This document shows positions 6,576 to 14,951 of a stretch of 39,959 bases of DNA, piece after piece. The notes under the pieces are model-generated. The model worked only from the letters and a program-made list of their open reading frames with translations, was not told the DNA's origin and made no database searches. Origin of the DNA: SAR324 cluster bacterium REDSEA-S27_B3 (lineage in GTDB: Bacteria > SAR324 > NAC60-12); the NCBI GenBank assembly GCA_001627865.1, contig LUQO01000043.1, positions 1 through 39,959 on the forward strand, in the 5' to 3' direction. Position 1 is the stretch's first letter. Every line of letters begins with the position of its first letter. The translations under genes were made by a program, and so were the position numbers.

Positions 6576-8279
6576 TTAACATGATCCTCGCAAAACGGAC
6601 GTTCCCTCCGAATCAATAATTCCGGCCTGAGACAGCACCACGCCGTACTGGCGGCGGGCGTTTTCCGGCGAGACCAGTCCCCGGCGGACATCGAGGGCCA
6701 CCTGCTGCGGATCGCGGGCAAACGGATGTCCCATCCCGCCGCCGCCTGGCGTTTCAAAGCACAGCCGCTCGTTCCCCGGAATCTCCGCCTCGCCCTTGCC
6801 CGGCAGCGACTTGCCGGACTGGAAGGCCACCCGTCCGGCAGCACCTGCTCCGCCCCCGTCCCGTCCCTGCGCCGGGTGCTTCATGCGTTCCAGCGAGAGA
6901 AACAGCAAGAAGGGCTGGTTTTCTGAAGATTCGACTTCGATAATTTGCCCGAGACCGCCCCTATATTTTCCTGCGCCTCCGGAACCAGGACGCAGCTCGC
7001 GGCGGCGGATCAGCACCGGCACGGTGTTTTCCGTGACCTCCACCTGCGATCCCCAGACTCCACTCGGATAGGCGGTGGCGGAGAGGCCGTCCTTCATCGG
7101 GCGGGCGCCCGTACCGCCGTTGTGCGCGAGTTCTATCGCAAACGGCGTGGCCCCCGGAGCCAAATTCGGCACGTTGCGCATCGGCAAATCGTACATGCAG
7201 GACGCGCCTTCGGCAGGCACCTTTTCCGGCATGGCCTGATGCAGGCAACCCAGCACCAAGTCCGGCATCAACTGCCCGATGGTGTGGCGCATCGCCACCG
7301 GAGCCGGACGCTGGGCGTTGACGATGCAGCCCTCCGGGGCGATCACACGGAACGGCTCCAGCGACCCAGCGTTGTTCGGCACTTCCGGCCCCACCAGACA
7401 GCGCACCGCAAACACCGAGTACGCCGTGGCGTAATTCAGCGGGACGTTGATGCCGTATTTCGAGCATCCGGAGGAGCCGGAGAAATCGAGCAGGATTTCC
7501 TCGTCGGAAACCGTCATCCGCGCCTTCAGCTCGATCTCGAACTCGTATCCGTCAATCGTGAGCGCATTTTCGTAAACACCGTTGGGCACCTCGGTAATGG
7601 CGGCGACGGCCCCTTTCCGGGAAGTGGCAATGATGGCCTCGGTCAGCGGCCCCAAGTCTGAAATGCCGAACTCCCGCATCATTTCCTCCAGTCGCACAGC
7701 TCCGACTTCGCAGCAGGAAATCAGCGCGTAGAGGTCACCCTCGTTGGCAACCGGCTCGCGGGAGTTGGCTTTGATCAGCGAGAGCAGCAATTGGTTGACC
7801 TCGCCGCGATCTACCAGCTTGCAGGGCGGCACCAGCAGTCCTTCGTCAAAAATGTCGCTGCCCTCCGGCCCCATGCCCTGTCCACCCAGATCAACCAGGT
7901 GCGAGGTGCAGGAAGTCAGGCCCACCACTTTGTTGTCCAGAAACACCGGTTGCAGCAACAGGAAGTCGTTGAGGTGTCCGGAAGCCAGCCATGGGTCGTT
8001 CGTCACATAGACATCGCCAGACTGCATGGTTTTGACAGGAAAGATACTTATCAGGCTTTTGACTGCCTCGGCCATCGTGTTGATGTGTCCGGGGGTTCCG
8101 GTGACGGCCTGCGCCAGCATCCTTCCCTGCTCATCGAAAATGCCGGCAGAAATATCACCGCACTCCCGGACGATGGGGCTGAAGGCCGTGCGGATCAGCG
8201 CCTGTCCCTGTTCCTCCACCACCGCCAGCAGCCGGTTCCACATCACCTGATGATCAATTGACTGTGCCGCATTCTTCAT
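6576..8279 (-). CDS. hyuB: Hydantoinase B/oxoprolinase family protein (HyuB)
   Basis: A 567-residue protein of the HyuB family, the partner subunit of HyuA in ATP-dependent cyclic-amide hydrolases (N-methylhydantoinase, 5-oxoprolinase) and related acetone/acetophenone carboxylases. Family features are the N-terminal SIDHQVMWNRLLAVVEEQG, the conserved ECGDISAGIFD, the DPWLASGHLND segment near residue 115 and the C-terminal glycine-rich TPGGGGMGHP. The length fits the family (about 510-580). HyuA lies 130 bases upstream on the same strand, separated by a hairpin repeat. The ribosome binding site is weak. Which cyclic amide or ketone is used cannot be told from the sequence. Strongly G+C-rich, and two long shadow frames lie on the other strand. 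Confidence 0.9.
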   Translation of the reverse strand: MKNAAQSIDHQVMWNRLLAVVEEQGQALIRTAFSPIVRECGDISAGIFDEQGRMLAQAVTGTPGHINTMAEAVKSLISIFPVKTMQSGDVYVTNDPWLASGHLNDFLLLQPVFLDNKVVGLTSCTSHLVDLGGQGMGPEGSDIFDEGLLVPPCKLVDRGEVNQLLLSLIKANSREPVANEGDLYALISCCEVGAVRLEEMMREFGISDLGPLTEAIIATSRKGAVAAITEVPNGVYENALTIDGYEFEIELKARMTVSDEEILLDFSGSSGCSKYGINVPLNYATAYSVFAVRCLVGPEVPNNAGSLEPFRVIAPEGCIVNAQRPAPVAMRHTIGQLMPDLVLGCLHQAMPEKVPAEGASCMYDLPMRNVPNLAPGATPFAIELAHNGGTGARPMKDGLSATAYPSGVWGSQVEVTENTVPVLIRRRELRPGSGGAGKYRGGLGQIIEVESSENQPFLLFLSLERMKHPAQGRDGGGAGAAGRVAFQSGKSLPGKGEAEIPGNERLCFETPGGGGMGHPFARDPQQVALDVRRGLVSPENARRQYGVVLSQAGIIDSEGTSVLRGSC

Positions 8280-8334
8280 CCGTTGCTCTCTTAATAGTGA
8301 TGCTGAATCACTTTGTTACACTTTGCCTGCCAGT

Positions 8335-8391
8335 CCCTCACCCACCGCAAGCGGTCCCCCCTCTCCCTTGGGGAGAGGGCTGGGGTGAGGG
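8335..8391. repeat. Branched inverted-repeat element (REP-like), copy 2
   Basis: Between HyuA and HyuB. The outer stem is CCCTCACCC (8335-8343) with GGGGTGAGGG (8382-8391). The inner stems are ACCGC (8344-8348) with GCGGT (8351-8355), and CCCTCTCCC (8359-8367) with GGGAGAGGG (8371-8379) around a 3-base loop. The RNA would fold as a three-stem branched structure, similar in plan to the element at 6369-6441. It may limit transcription from hyuA into hyuB or stabilise the hyuA mRNA end. Confidence 0.7.
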
Positions 8392-8410
8392 GGTGAGGCC
8401 GCTCCCGACA

Positions 8411-10492
8411 TCATGCCGAAGTCTTGAGTAAAAACAGATTACCGCCGCCGTCCACCTCTGCCTCAAAATCCGGAGCCACCAGTGCGGTGGTCTGCGCTTC
8501 CACAATCAGAGCCGGGCCTTCCACCCGATTTCCGGGAACCAGGTCTTTCCGGAAAAACACAGAAGCCTGCCGCCGTCCGCCCTGCGAGCCAAAGTACACC
8601 TCCCGAAGTTGATGGCTTGTCACCGTTTCGGTGGCCGTTGTCCGCAAAATGGGGGGAACGGGCTGGACTTCGGTGGAAACCGTCAGCGACCAGCTCATCA
8701 CTTCGATGACCATCTCTGGTACCGAGCGGTGGAACTGCGCCCGGTACGCCGTTTCGTGGTCTGCGACCAACTGTGGGAGGTCGTTCTCAGTCAGGTCTCT
8801 CGCAGGCAAGGGAACCTCGATTTCGTGCCCCTGCCCCTTGTAACGAATGAAGGCCGTGCGGACCTCGTTCAAACGTTGGCCGTTGGCTCCGCGCTCTACA
8901 ATTTTAGTTGCATCCTCAGACATCCTCCGCAACAAGCCATTCACCCCAACAAAGTCAAAATTCCTCAGCGTGGTGTAGTGGCTCCGCACCAGCTCGTAGG
9001 AAACCGGAGCCGCCAAAAAGCCGATCGCCGAGCCGACTCCTGGATCCGGCGGAATGACGATGCGGCTCACACCCATCTTTTCAGCAATGCGGGTGGCGTG
9101 CAGGGGGCCGTTGCCGCCGAAGGCGATCATAGTCCTCGCATTCAGGGACTTGCCACACTCCACGGCATGAACCCGTCCGGCGCTGGCCATGTTCTCGTCC
9201 ACAATTTGCGACACTCCCTGCGCGGCTTCCTTCGCCTCCAACTGCATGGGCTGGCCAACATCCCGTGACACCGCCATTTCCGCAGCATTTACGTCCACAC
9301 ACAGACGGCCTTCGGCAAAGGCATCAGGGACGATGTAACCCAGCGTCACGTCGGCATCGGTCACAGTGGCCCGCTCGCCGCCACGCCCGAAGCAAGCCGG
9401 GCCGGGTTCCGATCCGGCGCTTTCCGGGCCGACCGTGATGCGCCCCAGCCGATCCAGTCCGATCATTTCAATCACCGGAATCCGCACAGGCAGTCCGCTC
9501 CCCTTCAAGAAACGCTCGGCGCGGGCGACCTCGAAATGCCGGGAGGTCTGCGGTAAGCCGTCGTCAATCAGGCAGACCTTGGCCGTGGTGCCGCCCATGT
9601 CGAAGGATACCACACACTCCAGTCCGCACTGCTCCGCCACCTTGGCGGCCAGCACCGCCCCACCGGAAGGTCCGGATTCCACCAGCCGGATTGGAAAGCG
9701 GATTGCTGTTTCAAAGGTCGTCATCCCGCCCCCGGAAGTGATGGCGTACAGCGGGCAGTCAAAACCTTCTTCCGCAAGCGCATTGGCGAATTCCCGCAGG
9801 TAGGTCGCCATCAGCGGCTGGACGTAGGCGTTGGCGACGGTGGTGCAGAGCCGATCGTATTCTCGGGCCTCCGGGCTGACCTCCGAGGAGAGTGAGACGA
9901 ACCAGCCCGGACGTTTTGCGGAAATGAGTTCCGCCAGGCGCTGCTCGTGCGCCGGATTCGCGTAAGAGTGCAGCAGTCCGACGGCAAGGCTGTTTACCTC
10001 CAGTGCATCGAATTTCGCCAGCAGTTCGTCGATCCCGCTTTCTTCCAGTGGCTCAAGCACCTCCCCGGAAGCCAGCATACGCTCCGGCACCGTGAGGCAG
10101 CGTTCTCGCGGCACCAGCATGTCCGGCTTGTCCAGCAGGATGTCGTACTGGTTGTAGCGCCGCTCGTAGGCGATTTCGAGGATGTCCCGGAACCCCTGTG
10201 TGGCGATCACGCCGACGGTGGCCCCTTTTTTTTCGATCAGTGCGTTGGTGGCCAGTGTGGTGCCATGGATGAAGGAACTGACCTGCGCGGGAGAAATTCC
10301 GGACTGCTCCAGCGCGAGCCGCACACCCTGCATCGCGCCCTCGACCGGATTGCGCGGGGTCGTCGGGGTCTTGGCGGTGACAAAGGTCGTCGCCGTTCCT
10401 GGAAGCTCCAGCGCGACATCGGTGAAGGTGCCGCCAATATCAACGGCCAGCCGAGCCTTTTTTTTATTATTTCTTGAATTCGACTCCAGCAT
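8411..10492 (-). CDS. hyuA: Hydantoinase A/oxoprolinase family protein (HyuA)
   Basis: A 693-residue protein of the HyuA family, the ATP-binding subunit that with HyuB hydrolyses cyclic amides (or, in relatives, carboxylates ketones). The actin/ASKHA-type phosphate motif DIGGTFTD is at 18-25. IHGTTLATNALIEKKGA near 90 and SFDMGGTTAKVCLIDDG near 300 are further family blocks. The length matches N-methylhydantoinase A (about 680-700). It is cytosolic, forming a complex with HyuB. The gene starts 30 bases after the stop of the BKACE gene and could share its transcript, but the base composition changes sharply exactly there. A run of eight A residues lies early in the coding strand (10458-10465); no obvious ribosome binding site precedes the ATG. 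Confidence 0.9.
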   Translation of the reverse strand: MLESNSRNNKKKARLAVDIGGTFTDVALELPGTATTFVTAKTPTTPRNPVEGAMQGVRLALEQSGISPAQVSSFIHGTTLATNALIEKKGATVGVIATQGFRDILEIAYERRYNQYDILLDKPDMLVPRERCLTVPERMLASGEVLEPLEESGIDELLAKFDALEVNSLAVGLLHSYANPAHEQRLAELISAKRPGWFVSLSSEVSPEAREYDRLCTTVANAYVQPLMATYLREFANALAEEGFDCPLYAITSGGGMTTFETAIRFPIRLVESGPSGGAVLAAKVAEQCGLECVVSFDMGGTTAKVCLIDDGLPQTSRHFEVARAERFLKGSGLPVRIPVIEMIGLDRLGRITVGPESAGSEPGPACFGRGGERATVTDADVTLGYIVPDAFAEGRLCVDVNAAEMAVSRDVGQPMQLEAKEAAQGVSQIVDENMASAGRVHAVECGKSLNARTMIAFGGNGPLHATRIAEKMGVSRIVIPPDPGVGSAIGFLAAPVSYELVRSHYTTLRNFDFVGVNGLLRRMSEDATKIVERGANGQRLNEVRTAFIRYKGQGHEIEVPLPARDLTENDLPQLVADHETAYRAQFHRSVPEMVIEVMSWSLTVSTEVQPVPPILRTTATETVTSHQLREVYFGSQGGRRQASVFFRKDLVPGNRVEGPALIVEAQTTALVAPDFEAEVDGGGNLFLLKTSA

Positions 10493-10522
10493 GCCGTCGA
10501 CGAAAACATCAATGCTAACTAA

Positions 10523-11401
10523 TCATCGTTTGGTTAATCCCAGTTTTTCCCTGGTCTCCTGCGGGCTGAGGATTCGGCCTCCAAGTCTTTCAATGATTTC
10601 CACTGCTCTTTCAACCAATTGTCCGTTGCTGGCAAGCACGCCTCTTTCGAGATAGAGGTTATCTTCCAGTCCAACCCTGACATTCCCTCCCAGGATCATT
10701 GCCTGGGCGACCATAGGCATTTGCATCCGTGAAATACCAAATCCTGCCCAAATGGCGTTTTCCGGGAGCATGTTTCTAAGCGCCAGCATATTTTCAGTAT
10801 TTGCTTCAGCAGTCCAGGGAATACCCATACAAAGCTGAAAAAGCGGAGGGTCGTTGATCAAACCTTCCTTGATTAACTGTTTTGCAAACCAGATTTGTCC
10901 AAGTTCAAAAACCTCAATTTCCGGTTTTACTCCCAGGTCCTGAATTAGTTTTGCCATTTCCCTCAGCATTTCGGGAGTACTTACGTAAGCGTTTGAGGCG
11001 TAGTTTTGTGTTCCGGCATCAAGAGTACAGATTTCCGGAAGCAATTTTTCAACATGTGCAAGCCGCTCTTTGGGAGTAGCCATATCGGTCCCGGGACCGC
11101 CTCGTCCCGGATCATCGGGATCAGGAAAATAGTCTCCGCCCATGCCGGCAGTAAGGTTAAGCACCACATCCGTTGAAGAGGCACGGACTCTTTCAACCAC
11201 TTCCTGATACCATTCCACTTTGCGTCCTGGCTCACCTGTTTCCGGATTACGTACATGGATATGCGCAACTGCCGCACCTGCTTCTGCGGCTTGGATTGCG
11301 GCATTGGCGATTTGTTCAGGTGATTTTGGAAGATCAGGATGTTTTCCGGCAGTGTCTCCGGAACCTGTTACTGCACAGGTAATGATAATATCGTAATTCA
11401 T
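10523..11401 (-). CDS. BKACE (DUF849) beta-keto acid cleavage enzyme, likely 3-dehydrocarnitine cleavage (CdhC-like)
   Basis: A 292-residue Zn-dependent TIM-barrel enzyme of the BKACE family. These enzymes combine a beta-keto acid with acetyl-CoA to give acetoacetate and a new acyl-CoA. The Zn ligands are visible as His47 and His49 (AHIHVR) and Glu246 (VGLEDN); the family N-terminus with [11 protein letters not shown] and the segment [10 protein letters not shown] are typical. Context sets the likely substrate: the next upstream gene is a carnitine dehydrogenase-thioesterase fusion, so this enzyme would cleave 3-dehydrocarnitine to betainyl-CoA plus acetoacetate, as CdhC does in Pseudomonas. 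The ATG at 11401 has AAAGGA at a good spacing. The gap to the dehydrogenase is 16 bases, which suggests one operon. Confidence 0.85.
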   Translation of the reverse strand: MNYDIIITCAVTGSGDTAGKHPDLPKSPEQIANAAIQAAEAGAAVAHIHVRNPETGEPGRKVEWYQEVVERVRASSTDVVLNLTAGMGGDYFPDPDDPGRGGPGTDMATPKERLAHVEKLLPEICTLDAGTQNYASNAYVSTPEMLREMAKLIQDLGVKPEIEVFELGQIWFAKQLIKEGLINDPPLFQLCMGIPWTAEANTENMLALRNMLPENAIWAGFGISRMQMPMVAQAMILGGNVRVGLEDNLYLERGVLASNGQLVERAVEIIERLGGRILSPQETREKLGLTKR

Positions 11402-11417
11402 GGTTATCCTTTGTTAG

Positions 11418-12917
11418 TTATACACTTTCGTTTTTTAATGCTCTTATCCCTTTTCCGGCATATTCCGGAACTGACAGATTTTGATGTCCTTTCCAGATTT
11501 TTTCAAGTTTATCATAAATAGCCGAGCCCATCTTCACCGCTCGACTTTTTTCAGTATCCACATGCAGAAACATGTGCTCTCCTGTTGCCAGCACTTTTCC
11601 GGAAGGAGGATGGAGCATTATGTGATTTATTCGGATACGTTTTTCGTCAAAACCCAAAAGCTGAGTTTCCACCTTCAACGGTTCGGAACCTCCAACTTCG
11701 TTCAAATGTCTGATGTGCGTTTCCACCGTATAAAAGGAAAAACCCTGCGAGCGGTATTCTTCGTCCATTCCAATGAATTGGAGCAGTGCGTCACTGGCAT
11801 CACTGAAAACCTGGAGGTATCGGCTTTCATTCATGTGTCCATTGTAATCCAGCCAGTCGGGCAGGACTACTGATTCATACATCAGTAAAGGTTTTGAAAA
11901 GTCCGGCTCACTGGAAACAACTCCGGAGTGTGCTTTGTTGTAAAGTTGTTCCTCATATTTTTTGAGTACAGAGCCTGCCCCCCAATCCTGTAGTTTAAGC
12001 CCCTGCATGATGGCTACCAGATTATCATCACGAATTCTCTCCAGTTCACGAATGGAGTGCTTACCGGACTGCTGATCTGATTGGTCAACAATTTTGTCAA
12101 TTAATAGCTGATTCAGTTCCGGTACATCCATCAGCTTTGTCCAGGGCCAGCTTAAAGTGGGCCCGAATTGTGAGATAAAATGCCGCATTCCGGCTTTTCC
12201 TCCGGCCACACGATATGTTTCAAATAAACCCATTTGTGCCCAGCGCAAACCAAAACCGAAACGGATCGCGTCATCCAATTCTTCTGTTGTTGCGACATCA
12301 TCATTAATCAGCCAAAGCCCTTCACGCCAAACTGCTTCCAGCAAACGGTCGGCGATAAAGGCGTCAATTTCCTTGCGCAAAATCAAGGGCTTCATGCCGA
12401 TGTTCCGATACAATTCTGCCGCGAGTTGTTTTGCTTGCTCAGAAGTTTTTTCGCCACCGCAAATTTCAACTAAAGGCAAAAGATACACGGGATTAAAAGG
12501 GTGTCCGACCATGAAACGCTCCGGACATTTCATTTTGGTTTGCAGCATAGTTGGTTTGATTCCAGAGGTTGAGGAACAAATAAGCGCGGTTTCCGGAGCA
12601 AACTGTTCAATTTCTTTCAAAATCGAACATTTGAATTCTGGATTTTCCGGAACACTTTCCTGAATGAATGGAACACCTGAAACCGCATTTTCTATGGAAT
12701 CAACAAACTCCAGCCTTCCCTGTTTCAGCAACGGAGCCATTGTTAATTTTGAATACGCACTCTCAGCGTTGGAAAGCATTTCGTTCAGGTTTTGCTCTGC
12801 CTCCTTGGAGGGGTCAAAAACTTTTACATCAATTCCGTTCAATAAAAAACGAGCGGCCCAGCCTCCTCCAATGACTCCGGAACCTATGACTGCGGCTAAT
12901 TTTATTTTCTCACCCAT
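11418..12917 (-). CDS. L-carnitine dehydrogenase fused to a hotdog thioesterase (CdhA-CdhB-like)
   Basis: A 499-residue two-domain protein. Residues 1 to about 320 are a 3-hydroxyacyl-CoA-dehydrogenase-type enzyme: NAD motif GSGVIGGGWA (12-21), catalytic His139 in GHPFNP, Glu151, and the C-terminal FGFGLRWAQMG block. Residues about 345-485 are a hotdog thioesterase with DYNGHMNESRY (357-367). This is the known architecture of bifunctional L-carnitine dehydrogenases (for example from rhizobia). The first domain oxidises carnitine to 3-dehydrocarnitine; the second is expected to hydrolyse betainyl-CoA made by the BKACE enzyme, releasing glycine betaine. With the BKACE gene it forms a complete carnitine-to-betaine route in two genes. 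No strong ribosome binding site is visible before the ATG. Confidence 0.88.
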   Translation of the reverse strand: MGEKIKLAAVIGSGVIGGGWAARFLLNGIDVKVFDPSKEAEQNLNEMLSNAESAYSKLTMAPLLKQGRLEFVDSIENAVSGVPFIQESVPENPEFKCSILKEIEQFAPETALICSSTSGIKPTMLQTKMKCPERFMVGHPFNPVYLLPLVEICGGEKTSEQAKQLAAELYRNIGMKPLILRKEIDAFIADRLLEAVWREGLWLINDDVATTEELDDAIRFGFGLRWAQMGLFETYRVAGGKAGMRHFISQFGPTLSWPWTKLMDVPELNQLLIDKIVDQSDQQSGKHSIRELERIRDDNLVAIMQGLKLQDWGAGSVLKKYEEQLYNKAHSGVVSSEPDFSKPLLMYESVVLPDWLDYNGHMNESRYLQVFSDASDALLQFIGMDEEYRSQGFSFYTVETHIRHLNEVGGSEPLKVETQLLGFDEKRIRINHIMLHPPSGKVLATGEHMFLHVDTEKSRAVKMGSAIYDKLEKIWKGHQNLSVPEYAGKGIRALKNESV

Positions 12918-12941
12918 TGTTAAAATATTACAAGAATACTG

Positions 12942-13832
12942 CTATAAGCTAAAACGTCGAGTGCCTGACTGCAGCAAATGTGGTAATGCTACGCCAATCA
13001 TTACCAGTATTGCGCCATTTGCTTTGATCCATGTAATTTCTTCTCCAACGAACACCGCGGCAAAAATAAATCCAAAAGGTATTATCGAAACAAGAAATAA
13101 ACTGGCCATCCCAACCGGAATGTGGCGCATTGCCTTGTTGTACAAAAAGAATGGAATGGACATAGAAATAATCAGATATATCAAAGTGAGCTTTGTTTCA
13201 AAAGAAATATGTACAGGTGGAACAAGATTACCGGATAAGAACATGTATGCAAATATAATTAGTGTTGCAGAGATCATCTGGCTTGCGGTAACTTGAATTG
13301 CCGGAACATCAGACAACATAATTTTACGTGTCAGCAATTGACTCACAACCATCACACAAAATACCATAAACAATAACATATTTCCCCAAATAGTCTCAGC
13401 TCCTTTTAGCTCTTCGACGGAAAAGAATATCGAAATTCCTAAAACAGCCAGTACCGCACCTATCCAGACAGAAACCTGTATATCTTCTTTAAAAACAACT
13501 CTCCCGAGGATGGACTGTGAGAATGGCATCAGTGCCATGATAATGAGAGTATTAGAAGCGCTCAGAACTGTGAGCGAGGTGACAAAAAGCAGGGAGGTCA
13601 GCCCGGGATCAAGCAAGCCAAGCATAAAAGGTCTCCAGCCAATTTGTTTCAGACTAAATCTCCTGACACTGAAATAAGCGACTAACAAAAGTATAATTGC
13701 AGCAAAGAAAACTCTTATAAAAGCAAGCTGTGGAGCGGCAATTTCCTCCAGTGCTATTTTACCGGCAACAGGATTCATCGACCAGAATAGACTGGCCACA
13801 AGCATGATAAAATATGCTCGATGTAACACCAT
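12942..13832 (-). CDS. DMT-family (EamA) transporter
   Basis: A 296-residue inner-membrane protein with about ten membrane segments arranged as two EamA repeats (roughly 8-140 and 150-288). The first repeat opens with the typical LFWSMNPVAGKIALEEIAAPQLAF. DMT proteins mostly export metabolites or amino acids; the substrate cannot be deduced. The gene ends 25 bases before the carnitine dehydrogenase start on the same strand, so it probably heads that operon. It is divergent from the LysR gene, which suggests control by that regulator. Confidence 0.88.
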   Translation of the reverse strand: MVLHRAYFIMLVASLFWSMNPVAGKIALEEIAAPQLAFIRVFFAAIILLLVAYFSVRRFSLKQIGWRPFMLGLLDPGLTSLLFVTSLTVLSASNTLIIMALMPFSQSILGRVVFKEDIQVSVWIGAVLAVLGISIFFSVEELKGAETIWGNMLLFMVFCVMVVSQLLTRKIMLSDVPAIQVTASQMISATLIIFAYMFLSGNLVPPVHISFETKLTLIYLIISMSIPFFLYNKAMRHIPVGMASLFLVSIIPFGFIFAAVFVGEEITWIKANGAILVMIGVALPHLLQSGTRRFSL

Positions 13833-14025
13833 AATAATTTTTGTTGAAATGAAGTTCGATTGCTTGTTAAAACAGATTAAGAATTATCTGTCTTTATTAA
13901 AGTCAAAAAAATTTAAAATCCTCGCAAAAAAATATTTTTATCTTGTTGAGCTTTAATAAATGTTTTACAAGAGATTAGCAAATTTTTATATTGATCATTT
14001 TTTATCATAGTCATTAGTACAGTTT
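13833..14025. promoter_or_regulatory. Divergent intergenic region between the DMT/carnitine operon and the LysR gene
   Basis: 193 bases, strongly AT-rich, between two divergently transcribed genes. It must hold the promoters of both. LysR proteins usually bind T-N11-A sites in such gaps; several AT-rich candidates exist but none stands out. Near the lysR start there is a partial palindrome around TGATCATTTTTTATCATA. No ribosome binding site of normal strength precedes either ATG. Confidence 0.45.
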
Positions 14026-14949
14026 ATGAGTGAATTGTCACAGCTGCCTTCCTTGAATTTCCTGCTCACGTTCGAAACCGTGGCGCGTCATTTAAGTTTC
14101 ACAAACGCAGCAAAGGAGCTTTTTATCACGCAAGCGGCAGTCAGCCATCAGATTAAAGTTCTTGAAGACTACCTTGGGGTCAAACTGTTTTTACGTGAGA
14201 AACGTAAAGTGTATCTAACTGCTGAAGGACAAAAACTGCTGCCTTCGGTTGTGAGTGGATTGCAAGGTATTTCAGACAGTTTGGAGAACATACGTAACTA
14301 CGATTCCGAGGATACATTGGTGGTCGGAGTCGGTTCATCTTTTTCAGCCAATTGGCTTGTGCATCATCTTGGTGCGTTTTACCAGCAGTATCCTGAAGTC
14401 AACCTTCATCTGAAGATTTCCAATAATGATCCGGATTTTGAAACTGAAGGAACTGACCTGGCTGTAGTTTGGGGACAGGGAGAATGGTCGAATCTGTTGT
14501 TTGAACAATTGATGGTTGTTGAATTTACGCCTGTGTGCAGTCCACAATTACTGAATGACAGATTTCCCCTGCATACTCCTGAAGACTTGATTCACTATCC
14601 TTTGCTGGATGATCCGGATTATGATGTATGGAAAGAATGGCTTGAGAAAGCAGGTATTCCGGAGAGGAAATACCGGCGGCGTACAATCATCCGGGATTCA
14701 AATGTGCTTATCCACTCGGCTCTTGACGGTCACGGAATCGCCCTCTGCGCGGTTGGAGTTGTACAGGAATATCTGGATTCTGGAAGACTGGTCAGACCCT
14801 TTGAGCTTTCAATTACAGCAGGAGGTTTTTACTATCTGCTTTATCCGGAAAAAGCCTTACGAAAACCACTCATGCATCTTTTCAAGGATTGGCTTATTGA
14901 TGAAGTGCGAAAGTCTGAAGCTTATCAATCTTCCAAAAAGCCGCTTTGA
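14026..14949 (+). CDS. LysR-family transcriptional regulator (GcvA-like)
   Basis: A 307-residue LysR-type regulator. The N-terminal winged helix-turn-helix is clear in SFTNAAKELFITQAAVSHQI (residues 25-44), followed by the linker helix and a periplasmic-binding-like effector domain (about 90-295). The N-terminal pattern LPSLNFLLTFETVARHLSFT is closest to the GcvA/AmpR branch. It is divergent from the DMT-carnitine dehydrogenase-BKACE operon and is followed two bases later by the TauE/SafE permease gene. It probably controls one or both of these in response to a small substrate. Confidence 0.93.
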   Translation: MSELSQLPSLNFLLTFETVARHLSFTNAAKELFITQAAVSHQIKVLEDYLGVKLFLREKRKVYLTAEGQKLLPSVVSGLQGISDSLENIRNYDSEDTLVVGVGSSFSANWLVHHLGAFYQQYPEVNLHLKISNNDPDFETEGTDLAVVWGQGEWSNLLFEQLMVVEFTPVCSPQLLNDRFPLHTPEDLIHYPLLDDPDYDVWKEWLEKAGIPERKYRRRTIIRDSNVLIHSALDGHGIALCAVGVVQEYLDSGRLVRPFELSITAGGFYYLLYPEKALRKPLMHLFKDWLIDEVRKSEAYQSSKKPL

Positions 14950-14951
14950 TA

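Larger units (their letters stand above)
4430..10500. other. G+C-rich segment with an abrupt right boundary
   Basis: Genes from the racemase to HyuA are visibly richer in G and C than their neighbours: bases 9001-9060 contain 38 G/C of 60, against 29 of 60 at 12001-12060. The change is sharp between the HyuA start (10492) and the BKACE stop (10523), and again at the AT-rich gap 4281-4429. The aminotransferase gene is less extreme. No integrase, transposase or tRNA was seen at either edge. Acquisition by transfer is an inference. Confidence 0.6.

Noticed and set aside
6945..7661. Long open frame (238 codons) on the plus strand inside hyuB
   Set aside because: It is antisense to a clear HyuB protein in G+C-rich DNA, where stop codons are rare. 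Its translation is His/Arg-rich with no recognisable motif.
8609..9268. Long open frame (219 codons) on the plus strand inside hyuA
   Set aside because: Same reason: a shadow of a well-supported HyuA gene, with low-complexity basic composition and no family motif.
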